The notes under the pieces are model-generated. The model saw nothing but the letters and a program-made list of their open reading frames with translations, ran no database searches and was not told the origin of the DNA. A program made the position numbers and the translations under genes. Positions 24,781 to 34,351 of a DNA stretch of 64,000 bases are shown one piece after another. The stretch is taken from contig CAZZHQ010000001.1 in assembly GCA_964654015.1 (NCBI GenBank), positions 41,133-105,132 on the forward strand. Reading direction: 5' to 3'. This DNA is from JAUUZT01 sp964654015 (lineage in GTDB: Bacteria; Chloroflexota; Dehalococcoidia; GIF9; AB-539-J10). The first letter of the stretch is position 1, and each line of letters opens with the position of its first letter.

Positions 24781-26742
24781 ATGTCCCAAAACCTGATTCC
24801 GCCGGATTCAGAACAAAAAAGCAACAACAAACTTAATAGCCAGGAAAACAATAACGGTTATACCGCCGAGCATGTTCAAATTCTGGATGAAATAGAGGCA
24901 GTCCGCCTTAGGCCAGGGATGTACATCGGCGGTACCGGGCGAGATGGTTTACACCACCTGCTATACGAAATTGTATATAACAGCATAGACGAGGCGATGG
25001 AGGGTCATTGTGACCACATCGAGGTGACTATCCACAAGGACAATAGCATCACTGTAGTGGACAATGGGCGTGGAGTACCTGTGGACATTATCCCTGGAAC
25101 AGATATAACCGCTCTGGAGGCAGTACTAACCCATTTACATGCCGGAGCCAAGTTTGGCAAGGGAGCTTATCATATATCCAGCGGGTTACATGGAGTCGGA
25201 GCCGCAGCGGTTAATGCCCTATCCACGTGGCTACGCGCCGAGGTTAGACGCGAGGGTAATATCTACTTACAGGAATATCAAAAAGGTATTCCTGTGGATT
25301 CGATTCGTGTAATAGGAGAGGCGGCTGAAACAGGTCTCACCATCTCTTTTCTCGCAGATGATACCATTTTCGAGGACATAGACTACGACTTTAACACTAC
25401 CTATCAACGGCTACGTGAGCTGGCTTTCTTAAACAAGGGAGTCCCTATACATCTCAAAGATGAGAGAAGCGGCCAGGAAAAGGTAGCTTATTTTGAGGGC
25501 GGTATTGCCAGTTTCGTTCACCGTCTGAACAGAAACAGGCCAGTCATCCATCCTGAGCCGATTTACCTGTCAGCAACCGTTGAGTCTACTGCCATCGAAG
25601 TAGCTATGCAATACAACAGTAGTTTCACCGATTCTTCCTTTTGTTTCGCCAACTGTGTGAACACCAAGGAAGGTGGAACGCATCTGACCGGCTTCAGGTC
25701 AGCATTAACCCGTGCTCTTAATGATTACTCCCGTAAGAATAACCTCATCAAGGACAGCGAAGCTAATTTCACTGGTGATGATGTACGGCAGGGCTTAGTA
25801 TCCATTATAAGTGTTAAATTGCCAGAACCCCAGTTCGAAGGGCAAACCAAGTCAAAGCTTGGGAACCCTGAAGTAAGGGGCCATGTTGAATTTGCTGTAG
25901 CTGATAAACTAACTCTCTACCTGGAACAACATCCTGACGAAGCCAGGACAATAATTGGGAAATGTCTCACCGCCGCCAAAGCCAGAGAAGCCGCTCGAAA
26001 GGCCCGCGATCTTGTACTGCAAAAGAGCAGTTTTGAATCTTCTACCCTCCCCGGAAAATTGGCCGACTGCTCCGAGAAAAATCCCGAGCTGTGTGAAATA
26101 TACCTTGTAGAGGGTGACTCCGCTGGTGGCTCAGCAAAGCAAGGGCGTGATCGCCGCTTCCAGGCAATCTTGCCACTTAAAGGTAAGATCCTTAATGTAG
26201 AGAAGGCAAGCCAGGAAAAAATCCTTCAACATGAAGAGATACGAGCTATTATTACCGCCCTGAGGGCGAATTCCGATGGCGACTTAAATCTGGCCAAACT
26301 CAGGTACCATCGTGTTATCATCATGACCGATGCCGATATAGACGGTTCACATATTCGCACGCTATTGCTCACTTTCTTTTATCGCCATATGGTGGATCTT
26401 ATCAACGAAGGCTACCTTTACATAGCACAACCTCCTCTTTTTCGTATAAAGTCCGGTAAGAAAGAGCACTGGATATACTCAGACCAAGAACGAGAGAGAC
26501 TAACCAAAGAACTTCAAGGAAGCAAGATAGACATTCAGCGCTATAAAGGATTGGGCGAGATGAGCCCAGAGCAATTATGGTCAACCACTATGAACCCTGC
26601 CTCCAGAACACTGTTTAAAGTGCATATCGAAGACGCTATGTCCGTTGACCAGACCTTCCAGATGCTCATGGGAAGCGAGGTGCTACCCCGGAAGAACTTC
26701 ATCCAGGCCCATGCTCAAAGCGTCAGAAACCTGGATATCTAA
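24781..26742 (+). CDS. gyrB: DNA gyrase subunit B
   Basis: GyrB is the ATPase and part of the DNA gate of gyrase, which introduces negative supercoils. The GHKL ATPase shows IVYNSIDEAMEGH, DNGRGVPVDI and HISSGLHGVGAAAVNALS; the TOPRIM domain shows EIYLVEGDSAGGSAKQGRD and TDADIDGSHIRTLL. It has 653 residues, with a polar N-terminal extension of about 25 residues before the conserved core. The ATG at 24781 follows CTGGAGG. gyrA is 13 kb away in the window rather than adjacent. The gyrB, nadD, obgE and dnaA neighbourhood is compatible with an origin-proximal region, but none of the DNA around it shows DnaA box clusters. Confidence 0.95.
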   Translation: MSQNLIPPDSEQKSNNKLNSQENNNGYTAEHVQILDEIEAVRLRPGMYIGGTGRDGLHHLLYEIVYNSIDEAMEGHCDHIEVTIHKDNSITVVDNGRGVPVDIIPGTDITALEAVLTHLHAGAKFGKGAYHISSGLHGVGAAAVNALSTWLRAEVRREGNIYLQEYQKGIPVDSIRVIGEAAETGLTISFLADDTIFEDIDYDFNTTYQRLRELAFLNKGVPIHLKDERSGQEKVAYFEGGIASFVHRLNRNRPVIHPEPIYLSATVESTAIEVAMQYNSSFTDSSFCFANCVNTKEGGTHLTGFRSALTRALNDYSRKNNLIKDSEANFTGDDVRQGLVSIISVKLPEPQFEGQTKSKLGNPEVRGHVEFAVADKLTLYLEQHPDEARTIIGKCLTAAKAREAARKARDLVLQKSSFESSTLPGKLADCSEKNPELCEIYLVEGDSAGGSAKQGRDRRFQAILPLKGKILNVEKASQEKILQHEEIRAIITALRANSDGDLNLAKLRYHRVIIMTDADIDGSHIRTLLLTFFYRHMVDLINEGYLYIAQPPLFRIKSGKKEHWIYSDQERERLTKELQGSKIDIQRYKGLGEMSPEQLWSTTMNPASRTLFKVHIEDAMSVDQTFQMLMGSEVLPRKNFIQAHAQSVRNLDI

Positions 26743-26780
26743 GCGCCTGATGCCCAAAGACCAAGCTTTCCCGCGGCTCA

Positions 26781-27377
26781 TTACAGGTAGAGCCTATGCT
26801 CTGTTATATATTGCTGCACTTCAGCAGGTACCAGATAACGAATAGATTCTCCCTGAGTAATTCTGCTGCGTATGTCGGAGGAGCTTATATCTATTATAGG
26901 CATTTCTAATAGCGTAATATTATCAACTAGTCCCGGGACAGCAGCTTCCAGAGGACTCAAATCTATCTGCAACGAACCCGAACGCGATACAACTACTAAA
27001 CGGCACATCTGAAGCAGTTTTATCGGCTCTTTCCATAAAGGAAATCCCTTAAGGCTATCGCCACCAATGATAAAGTAGGGATTGCCTATTCCTTGCCTGT
27101 CACGTAACTCTGCCATAGTATCTATGGTATACGAAGGACCAGTACGTCTTATTTCCACTGTACAAAGTTTGAAGCTTGGGTTGGAAGAAATGGCTAGCCG
27201 TACCATCTCCACCCTGTGATTCGCGGCTGTAATCCCGTTGTTAGCCTTAAACCATGGCTGTCCTGCTGGTATAAAAATAACCTCTGTTAATCCTAACCTG
27301 GTTCGTGCTTGCTCGGCGGCAATCAGGTGTCCCGTGTGGATCGGGTCGAAAGTGCCACCAATAATACCCGTAGTCAT
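26781..27377 (-). CDS. nadD: Nicotinate-nucleotide adenylyltransferase
   Basis: NadD adds AMP to nicotinate mononucleotide in NAD synthesis. The 198-residue protein shows the nucleotidyltransferase motif GGTFDPIHTGHL (7-18) and the C-terminal ISSSDIRSRI that binds the pyrophosphate. The ATG at 27377 lies five bases past the obgE stop, in an obgE-nadD order seen in many bacteria. It is convergent with gyrB, separated by 38 bp without an obvious terminator. Confidence 0.93.
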   Translation of the reverse strand: MTTGIIGGTFDPIHTGHLIAAEQARTRLGLTEVIFIPAGQPWFKANNGITAANHRVEMVRLAISSNPSFKLCTVEIRRTGPSYTIDTMAELRDRQGIGNPYFIIGGDSLKGFPLWKEPIKLLQMCRLVVVSRSGSLQIDLSPLEAAVPGLVDNITLLEMPIIDISSSDIRSRITQGESIRYLVPAEVQQYITEHRLYL

Positions 27378-27381
27378 AACT

Positions 27382-28437
27382 TTAATTCCTGGGTTTTGGA
27401 CGGAATATCTTCGTCTCAGACCCCTTCTGATACTCTTCCTCCCCGGTTATTTTTTCAACCATTTCAGTTATTTCGTTACTGAATTGCACCACGCCCTGAC
27501 CAGTCTCTGCTGATAGAAAGAATACAGATATACCTAATAATTTCAATTCAAGCTTTATCTCATCGATTCTAGATGAGATATCTGGCAAGTCAATTTTATT
27601 CACTACGATGACCTTATTTTTTATCGATAAATTCCTGTCGCAGAGAGCTAACTCAGTATCCAAGATAGCAAGATCTTTTGTGGCATCTAAAGAGGTACCA
27701 TCCAGGAGATACACTAAAAGCCGGGTTCGCTCCACGTGTTGTAAGAACTTATTCCCCAAACCTCTGCCGGAGGAAGAGCCCTCATCGATTGCCGGTATTT
27801 CAGCGATTACATAGTCTCTTGTATCACCTCTAACCATGCCCAATACTGGTTGTTGTGTGCTGAAGGGATAGCTGGCTATTCTTGGCCGCGCCCTTGTCAT
27901 TATTTTTAACAAACTGGACTTCCCGGAATTTGGTCTCCCTATCAGGCAAATATCAGTCACCATCTTATACTCAAGGACTATCCGTATCTCCTGCCCAATA
28001 TCTCCCTTTTCAGCGTTTCTCGGAGCCTGATTTACCGCTGTAGCAAAATGTATATTTCCTCGCCCGCCTCCTCCTCCTTTTACTACTTGTATTTTGTCAC
28101 CGCACTTAACCATATCAACAAGCACCGACAAACTCCCATCCTCTTTCATCTCGTAGACAGTAGTTCCTCTTGGTACTCTCAATACCAGATTTTTCCCTGC
28201 CCTACCATGTCTCTTCTCTTTGCCTCCACCTAAACCATTTTCGGCTATAAGGCTCCCCTTATTATCAAGATGGGATAAATCCGATAATTTCTCGTCAACC
28301 AGAATAACACTATCACCACCTTTACCACCGTCTCCACCATCTGGCCCACCTAAAGGAATATATCGTTCCCTGTGGAAGCTTGCGGCACCATCGCCACCAC
28401 GACCTGCTTTAACATGAATATTAACTCTGTCAATCAT
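27382..28437 (-). CDS. obgE: Obg-family GTPase (CgtA), lacking a C-terminal OCT domain
   Basis: Obg binds the 50S subunit and senses GTP and ppGpp. The glycine-rich Obg fold (GRGGDGAASFHRE, GGPDGGDGGKGGD) fills the first 155 residues, then the GTPase with G1 GRPNSGKS, switch region YPFSTQQPVLG and NKID. The protein ends at residue 351 soon after the G domain; about 70 residues of the OCT domain of Bacillus Obg are absent. Such short forms exist, so this is likely natural. The ATG at 28437 sits 22 bp from a 28-bp AT-rich palindrome. nadD follows. Confidence 0.94.
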   Translation of the reverse strand: MIDRVNIHVKAGRGGDGAASFHRERYIPLGGPDGGDGGKGGDSVILVDEKLSDLSHLDNKGSLIAENGLGGGKEKRHGRAGKNLVLRVPRGTTVYEMKEDGSLSVLVDMVKCGDKIQVVKGGGGGRGNIHFATAVNQAPRNAEKGDIGQEIRIVLEYKMVTDICLIGRPNSGKSSLLKIMTRARPRIASYPFSTQQPVLGMVRGDTRDYVIAEIPAIDEGSSSGRGLGNKFLQHVERTRLLVYLLDGTSLDATKDLAILDTELALCDRNLSIKNKVIVVNKIDLPDISSRIDEIKLELKLLGISVFFLSAETGQGVVQFSNEITEMVEKITGEEEYQKGSETKIFRPKPRN

Positions 28438-28459
28438 AATTATATTTATATTGGTATCT

Positions 28460-28487
28460 TAACTAATATATATTTATATATTAGTTA
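28460..28487. repeat. 28-bp AT-rich palindrome between dnaA and obgE
   Basis: The 13-base arms TAACTAATATATA (28460-28472) and TATATATTAGTTA (28475-28487) are perfect inverted repeats around TT. It lies 22 bp upstream of the obgE ATG, in a 172-bp gap after the dnaA stop codon, within the most AT-rich DNA nearby. It could be an operator, a promoter-overlapping site or an easily melted element. No DnaA boxes were found beside it. Confidence 0.55.
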
Positions 28488-28609
28488 TTATATTTGATTC
28501 TGTTGATTGTTGCGAAGTATTCAAAGATAGAAAGCCAACACCTCAGTACAAGTATATCAACAAGATGTAACTTGAGGTGATATCCGTTTTCGACAGAGTT
28601 TCAACATCG

Positions 28610-29950
28610 CTAGTCTGAAGAAGAAGAAGACTTTTTTAACTGCTCTCTAATTTCTAGTACCTGGTTATTTAATCGAGCGTCGCTATGAATATTGTCTGCT
28701 ATCCGCTTATAGCCATGTATAACTGTGGCGTGGGTTCTGTTTCCCAGTTGTCTACCTATATCAGCCAGCGAGAGACCACTATCCACTCTCATTAGATACA
28801 TGGCTATCTGGCGTGCCTGAGATGTCTTGCGGTCTCGAGTTTTACTGGGCAGATCCTCAGGGAGGAGGTTAAAATAGTTTGCAACTGTTTGGAGTAAGAT
28901 TTTAGTACTGCGTTTATTTTGGGTTATGTTTGTTAACATATTGTTGACTGTCTGTTGATTAATTTCCATTCCAGTCAACTTGGCCTGTGCCGTTAAGTAG
29001 ATAAGCGCTCCCTCCAGACGCCTGGAGTTGTTCTGTATTCTTTCCGCCAGTAGTTTCATAATTTCATCACTAATGAGCAATGACATTTCTGCTGCCTTGG
29101 TTCGTAGTATAGCGAGGCGAGTCTCAAAATCTGGCGCCTGTAGAGGAAATACAGGACCCCACTCGAGGCGGGATTTCAACTGGCTATTAAAAGAATCCAT
29201 CTCATCCAGATGACGGTCAGCAGTGATTATGAATTGGCAATTACTACTGATTAAAGTATTGAATATTTGCAGCAGAGAACGCTGGGTTTGCTTTTTGCCA
29301 TTAATAAATTGTATATCATCGAATAACAGAATATGGGTCTTATTGAACCTGCTTTGAAAGGAATCAAATTTCTTTTGTCTCAATGACAGCACGAAGTCGT
29401 TTGTAAAACGTTCTCCAGTTGTATAAATAACCTGTAGACCATTTTCTGCTGCCCTGTTCCCTATGGCATGCAGAAGGTGGGTCTTTCCCTGCCCCGTTGC
29501 ACCATAAATAAAGATTGGGTTATAGGACAGGCCGGGGTTTGTTGCTACTTCAATAGCGGCTGCGTATGCGAGGCGATTACAGTCGCCAACAACGAAGCTA
29601 TCAAAGGTATATTGGGAAGAGAACATGCTAGTTCTTGTCCTGGTGCTTGTACCGCCATCATGTTGTCTCGCCATAGCCTGAGGGTGGGATTCATCGTGAG
29701 CCCTGCTGTTAATGCTGAACTGGATATTGACGTCCTGACCTACTATATTAGATAGGGTATTTTTTACAAGGGAAGAGAGACGCTTCGTTAGCCACTCAGC
29801 AACGAAAGCATTGGGGACGCCAACAATGAAGACACCATCATTAAAACTAGCTCCGTAACTATTAGCTAGCCAGGTGGAGTAGTTAGCCCTGCTGACCTGT
29901 AACTGAAGCTCTCCAAGCACCCTTTTCCAAATGTCCTTAGCTGCCTCCAA
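28610..29950 (-). CDS. dnaA: Chromosomal replication initiator protein DnaA
   Basis: DnaA binds origin boxes and opens the origin. Domain I (about 1-85) is followed by a short linker, the AAA+ domain with Walker A GATGQGKTHLLHA and Walker B ILLFDDIQF, and the DNA-binding domain ending in LGNRTHATVIHGYKRI, the DnaA signature. The TTG at 29950 is chosen because GGGAGG lies four bases upstream and the protein then begins with the usual short lead into DIWKRVL; the GTG at 29977 would add nine unlikely residues. Length is then 446. The next gene, obgE, is 172 bp away; dnaN is not adjacent. Confidence 0.95.
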   Translation of the reverse strand: MEAAKDIWKRVLGELQLQVSRANYSTWLANSYGASFNDGVFIVGVPNAFVAEWLTKRLSSLVKNTLSNIVGQDVNIQFSINSRAHDESHPQAMARQHDGGTSTRTRTSMFSSQYTFDSFVVGDCNRLAYAAAIEVATNPGLSYNPIFIYGATGQGKTHLLHAIGNRAAENGLQVIYTTGERFTNDFVLSLRQKKFDSFQSRFNKTHILLFDDIQFINGKKQTQRSLLQIFNTLISSNCQFIITADRHLDEMDSFNSQLKSRLEWGPVFPLQAPDFETRLAILRTKAAEMSLLISDEIMKLLAERIQNNSRRLEGALIYLTAQAKLTGMEINQQTVNNMLTNITQNKRSTKILLQTVANYFNLLPEDLPSKTRDRKTSQARQIAMYLMRVDSGLSLADIGRQLGNRTHATVIHGYKRIADNIHSDARLNNQVLEIREQLKKSSSSSD

Positions 29951-30037
29951 AAAACCTCCCGAGATGAGAATTATCACTAGCCAAGCTAATATCTGTAGGT
30001 TGCTGAATTAGACCAACAAGTGAGGTATTTATAAATT

Positions 30038-30064
30038 ATTATAAGCAGAGAAAAAGAATATCAA
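30038..30064 (-). promoter_or_regulatory. Possible promoter of dnaA
   Basis: On the minus strand a perfect TATAAT (30043-30038) follows TTGATA after 15 bases. The spacing is short, but the elements are close to consensus and the leader to the TTG start would be about 80 bases. Confidence 0.35.
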
Positions 30065-30091
30065 TAACGGGATATCCATCTCTAGGGGACT

Positions 30092-30120
30092 TTGACATAA
30101 CATGAAATTTTGTAGAAAAT
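30092..30120 (+). promoter_or_regulatory. Promoter of fmt, implying a near-leaderless mRNA
   Basis: A consensus TTGACA (30092-30097) is followed after 17 bases by GAAAAT (30115-30120). Transcription from it would start about four bases before the fmt ATG at 30130, where no ribosome site is present. Confidence 0.45.
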
Positions 30121-30129
30121 ATTATTGTT

Positions 30130-31068
30130 ATGAGTATTCGAATAATTTTTATGGGAACGCCAATGTTTTCTGTAACTGTGCTGGAAGGATTGCTTCGAGA
30201 AGGCCATTCTGTAGTAGCCGTATACACCAGACCTGATAAGCCGGCAGGGAGGGGGCAAAGACTAATTTCTACCCCTGTGAAAAAGCTTGCCACAGAGCGT
30301 AATATTCCCGTCATTCAACCCGTTACTCTTAAATCTGAAGCGGTAGTACATGCATTAGAGGAACTAAAAGCAGACCTTTTCATTGTAGCTGCTTATGGCC
30401 GTATTCTACCAAAGACGGTGTTATCCCTGCCCGTGCACGGATGTCTAAATATCCATCCTTCTTTATTGCCGTGTTATCGGGGGGCCTCACCTGTTGCCTT
30501 TGCTTTACTTGGAGGAGAGCAGGTTAGTGGGGTGACGATTATGTTAATGGACGAGGGAATGGATAGCGGTCCAATTTTGGCTCAACAGAAAGTTGATATC
30601 TCTGCTGATGATACTACTGGCTCGCTTACAGATAAGCTAGCCTGTGTAGGGGCCGAGCTTCTGCTGGAGACATTGCCCAAATGGCTAAGTAGCGAAATAA
30701 AGCCACAAGCACAAGATAATAGCCAGGCTACGTATAGCCGTATTATTAATGCTGGCGATGGGGAAATTGACTGGCACCTGGAGGTAGTTGAGATATGTCG
30801 CCAAATAAGAGCTTACAATCCGTGGCCAGGAGCATATTCATGGTGGAGCGGCAAACGTCTTAAAATATATAGTGGTACTCCCTTTAATATGAAAACTAGT
30901 GGCCAACCAGGAGAGGTTATTTCCTTGTGTGAGAATAGAGCTGTTGGGGTGGTTACCGGGGAAGGCTATCTAGAGCTTTGTCACCTTCAATTAGAGGGGA
31001 AGCAGCAGATGACTGCGATTGAGTTCGCTAGAGGACATCGGGAATTCATTGGTTCCGTGCTTGGCTGA
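30130..31068 (+). CDS. fmt: Methionyl-tRNA formyltransferase
   Basis: Fmt formylates the initiator Met-tRNA using 10-formyl-tetrahydrofolate. The 312-residue protein shows the N-terminal fold start IIFMGTPMFSV, the folate/active-site block NIHPSLLPCYRGASPVAFALLGG and the aspartate-bearing VTIMLMDEGMDSGPIL, then a C-terminal OB-like domain. The ATG at 30130 lacks a Shine-Dalgarno sequence, and a strong promoter places the RNA 5' end almost at the start codon. It is divergent from dnaA. The usual neighbour def (deformylase) is not adjacent. Confidence 0.94.
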   Translation: MSIRIIFMGTPMFSVTVLEGLLREGHSVVAVYTRPDKPAGRGQRLISTPVKKLATERNIPVIQPVTLKSEAVVHALEELKADLFIVAAYGRILPKTVLSLPVHGCLNIHPSLLPCYRGASPVAFALLGGEQVSGVTIMLMDEGMDSGPILAQQKVDISADDTTGSLTDKLACVGAELLLETLPKWLSSEIKPQAQDNSQATYSRIINAGDGEIDWHLEVVEICRQIRAYNPWPGAYSWWSGKRLKIYSGTPFNMKTSGQPGEVISLCENRAVGVVTGEGYLELCHLQLEGKQQMTAIEFARGHREFIGSVLG

Positions 31069-31158
31069 CCATACTATCCGGCAACAATCAAGCTGGCCTG
31101 GAGAAAACAAAAGGCAGGAACGAGGCCCTCGTATTTAATGGCAAAGCAGCTATGGTTG

Positions 31159-31725
31159 TTACAGCCCTATTTTAGTAGATATTTCGCGCATACCCATTAT
31201 AGTGTCGGAAATCAGGTCTCTCCGCTCTACGCCCAGCATTTCGGCACCTTTATCAATAATGGTACGGTCAACGCCAGCGGCAAACGCCTTATCCTTCCAT
31301 TTTTTAATAACCGATTTTGGCTCAAGGTCTGCCACGCTTTTTGAGGGCCGTACCAGGGCCGTTGTGGTAATCAGTCCAGTTAGTTCATCGATGGCATATA
31401 GCGTCTTCTCCAGGTCGCTTTTCGGTTCAATATCGCTGCATATGCCCCAACCGTGAGAGACGACCGCCCTAATATATTCCTCTGGCCAACCTCGCTCCTC
31501 CAGTATTTCCCGACTCTTCTGGCAATGCAGCTCGGGAAACTTTTCATAATCGAGGTCATGTACCAATCCAATGATTTCCCATTTCTCTTCGTCTTCTCCT
31601 CGCTTATGAGCTATGTAACGCATCACCCCTCCAACAGCGTACGCGTGTTTTAATAGACTGTCGCTTTTATTAAACTCTTTTAGAAGTGATATTGCTTCGT
31701 CATTTGTTGGCACATGTTCCTGCAT
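31159..31725 (-). CDS. HD-domain hydrolase
   Basis: The 188-residue protein has HD-superfamily metal residues: the paired HD in GLVHDLDYEK (about 53), an upstream His in LLKHAYAVGG and further histidines in LHCQKS and VVSHGWG. HD hydrolases act on nucleotides or phosphoesters. Members of this size with KHAYAVGGVMRYIA-type N-termini are common and uncharacterised. The ATG at 31725 follows a GAAAGGGG site. It is convergent with fmt and upstream of nothing on its strand. No specific substrate is claimed. Confidence 0.8.
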   Translation of the reverse strand: MQEHVPTNDEAISLLKEFNKSDSLLKHAYAVGGVMRYIAHKRGEDEEKWEIIGLVHDLDYEKFPELHCQKSREILEERGWPEEYIRAVVSHGWGICSDIEPKSDLEKTLYAIDELTGLITTTALVRPSKSVADLEPKSVIKKWKDKAFAAGVDRTIIDKGAEMLGVERRDLISDTIMGMREISTKIGL

Positions 31726-31814
31726 TCTTGAGCCCCTTTCCGTTTATTTTCATGATTTCTATTCGATAATCACAACTATAAACTGTTTAGTAGTTAAATG
31801 GCAAGAAGTAGTAC

Positions 31815-33026
31815 TCAGGCAGTTCCCAGGTAGTATATCAATACTGCAACAGCCTCTACAATCAACAGAGGGGGTATGATATAGCGGTATACTTTTGACA
31901 GGCTTGCTTCGAAGTACTCAGTTGAAAGAATGAGGCAAAGGTGAAGAGGGGAGAGGATATAACCAACTTCCCCGCTGATAAACACCAGGAGTAATGCCCA
32001 TATGTTTACCTCTGAGCCCGGGGAGATAAAAGTAGACAATAAAGGGAAGCAGATGCCGACAAATGCCATAGAGTTCCCCGTGGAGAAACTTATCAGGAAT
32101 GGTAAAATAACCAAAATAGCCGTTGCAGGGAGTCCAATGCTTTGCATATCTATAAAGAGCTCATCTGCAGCTCCAGACGTTTCGATAGTAGTTTTATATA
32201 GCATTACGGCAAAGAGCAGGAGCAAAATCTTAGGATCCAGGCCATATTTAAGGGCTTGTTTTAGGTCCTGCCAGCTTGCCTTTTGCTGTAATGCAAGAAG
32301 TACCAGAGTGAGAGGGAAAGCTATTGCAGCATTAAGACCTAGCAGGACAAGAGAGATGAGTAATAAGACCGGCCATGCAGCTTTGAATATACCATACGGT
32401 ATATTATCAGAATGGTTTTCGTTATTAGGGCGTGGCACTTTAGGTTTGATAATGCTCAGGGTAATTATTATTCCAAGGGTTGCGGCCAGGATAGCCATAG
32501 GAATAAGAATTATCATCAGAGTCGTGATTTGTATAGAAAAGATGACACTAGCAGTGATGACGGCAGGATATACCGGTAAGAAAAGTTCCCATATATGTCT
32601 AAACCAGTAATTTATAAAGGTTGCCTGTTCCGGGAGTAGTTTCATTCTCTTTACCAGGTCTCGTATAGCGGTTGCGGAAACCAGTGCTCCACCTGGCATG
32701 GGAACAAAGCCTATTATCGAAGGTGTCAGTAAAAGGGCAAGCCTGGGCCCTATTCTCTCCATGGTAGCTGCCAGTCGGGTAAGCAGGCCTTTTAATTCCA
32801 TCAGGCGGCTTAGCGTCATCGCACAGGCTATTATGACTAGCAACTTGATAGTCTGTTCATTGATTGCAGTGCTGAAAATAAGCTCAGGCAGGGAGCGAAG
32901 AGGCAGAACCAGAAGCGAGACGACGAGGCTTCCAGCGAAAATGGCCAAACCTGGATGAAGTTTAAGCCTCAGTAATATTATGATTCCGGCAATTGATATC
33001 AGTAAAGCATAAGAGGGAGTTAACAT
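31815..33026 (-). CDS. DUF401-family integral membrane protein
   Basis: The 403-residue protein is strongly hydrophobic with about ten to eleven membrane helices. It contains the DUF401 block GPRLALLLTPSIIGFVPMPGGALVSA (given here only by its key PMPGGA at about 113) and a mid-protein HIWELFLPVYP. The family is distantly related to gluconate/ion transporters of the IT superfamily and has no fixed substrate. The start ATG at 33026 has no clear ribosome site. It stands between the HD protein and a PLP enzyme on the same strand, 252 bp from the latter. Confidence 0.8.
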   Translation of the reverse strand: MLTPSYALLISIAGIIILLRLKLHPGLAIFAGSLVVSLLVLPLRSLPELIFSTAINEQTIKLLVIIACAMTLSRLMELKGLLTRLAATMERIGPRLALLLTPSIIGFVPMPGGALVSATAIRDLVKRMKLLPEQATFINYWFRHIWELFLPVYPAVITASVIFSIQITTLMIILIPMAILAATLGIIITLSIIKPKVPRPNNENHSDNIPYGIFKAAWPVLLLISLVLLGLNAAIAFPLTLVLLALQQKASWQDLKQALKYGLDPKILLLLFAVMLYKTTIETSGAADELFIDMQSIGLPATAILVILPFLISFSTGNSMAFVGICFPLLSTFISPGSEVNIWALLLVFISGEVGYILSPLHLCLILSTEYFEASLSKVYRYIIPPLLIVEAVAVLIYYLGTA

Positions 33027-33278
33027 ATTGCTATAACCATAAAAGTTAATCTATATTGTTCGTAATCAGTGTATAAGCAAGCTATGGCAAGTTATCTTCT
33101 TTCGTACGGACAAACCACCAGGTTTTTACAGGTAACACAAGGGATTCAAATAGAAACTGTAACGACCAATGAACGGAGTTTATCACTTATAATCGTTGAA
33201 TGACAAGACATTATAGTTGGTCATAAAGTGGCGCAAGTCTATCCTTTCAATCGCTTATTATAAATATTCAGAGATGCC

Positions 33279-34301
33279 TTATCTAGTCATTTCCTGGTGG
33301 TAGGCGAACAAGGCAGGAGTTCCACCAGTATGAATAAAAACGACTGTCTCTGTTGGTTTAAACCGACCTTTCCTTATCAGGTCAATTAATCCTGCCATTG
33401 CCTTTCCTGTGTACACCGGGTCAAGAAATATGCCTTCAGTTTGAGCTACCAGTCTAATGGCATCTATGCCTTCCCTGGTGGGCAAGCCATAGCCATCGCC
33501 AACGTAATTATCCGGGATTTCCAGTTCATCTGCAGTAATCTCTGTTCCGAGATTCAAGAACTTAGAGGTAGCATTTAAGGATACCAGTACAGAAGATTTT
33601 GCATCCGTAGTACTACTAAGAATGGAAATACCGATGATTTTATAGCTTGCCTTTAAATATTTTGAGCCTAGTTCCAATCCTGCTTGTGTTCCTCCGCCAC
33701 CATTTGCCAGCACTACATATTGTGCTTCTACATGTTGTTGTTCCAGTTGTGAGATGAGTTCATCCGCTGCATTAACCCAGCCTGCTGAACCCAGAATAGC
33801 TGAAGGGGCTGTGGGAATGCCAGTGGGCATTATACATGGGGAATATCCCTCCGCTCGCATATCTTCTGCGAGATTATTCATTGCCCGGGTCACTATATCA
33901 CCTGAGCGCTCACGCATGTTGCTTATTTCTAATATATCAACGCTGGAGTCAAGGATATTATGCAATAATAAGTTACCCTGGCTTTCAGTATGAGACCCTT
34001 TTAGTAGGATAAAAGCCGGTTTCATGCCTACTTTACGTGCTGCTGCGGCTAATTGAAGACACCAGTTGGACTGTGAACTTGCGGCACTTATTACCGCAGT
34101 GTTTCCTTCTTCCCTAGCTTTGCCCAGGGCGAATTCCAGCTTACGGCATTTATTCCCTCCCAATGCTAAGCCGCTAAGGTCGTCACGCTTGATAAAGATG
34201 CGTGGGCCTCCAAGAACAGAAGATAGGTGAGGAGCTTCGATAAGCGGAGTAGGGTAGAGTCCAAGGTTTATTCGCGGCAACTTTTCAATAGCTGCTAACA
34301 T
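33279..34301 (-). CDS. D-cysteine desulfhydrase / ACC deaminase family PLP enzyme
   Basis: The 340-residue fold-type II PLP enzyme has the Schiff-base lysine in LALGGNKCRKLEFAL (about K51), the substrate-side SAASSQSNWCLQLAAAARK and the glycine loop ANGGGGTQAGLELG that binds phosphate. Family members release pyruvate and ammonia from D-cysteine (with sulfide) or from 1-aminocyclopropane-1-carboxylate. The motifs do not fully separate the two. The ATG at 34301 has AGGGAGGA just upstream. Together with the MalY-like gene at the left end, this is the second possible sulfur-amino-acid lyase in the window. Confidence 0.85.
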   Translation of the reverse strand: MLAAIEKLPRINLGLYPTPLIEAPHLSSVLGGPRIFIKRDDLSGLALGGNKCRKLEFALGKAREEGNTAVISAASSQSNWCLQLAAAARKVGMKPAFILLKGSHTESQGNLLLHNILDSSVDILEISNMRERSGDIVTRAMNNLAEDMRAEGYSPCIMPTGIPTAPSAILGSAGWVNAADELISQLEQQHVEAQYVVLANGGGGTQAGLELGSKYLKASYKIIGISILSSTTDAKSSVLVSLNATSKFLNLGTEITADELEIPDNYVGDGYGLPTREGIDAIRLVAQTEGIFLDPVYTGKAMAGLIDLIRKGRFKPTETVVFIHTGGTPALFAYHQEMTR

Positions 34302-34351
34302 ATCGTCCTCCCTAGCTTAACTAGTAAGATAATATAATTCACAAAACAACT

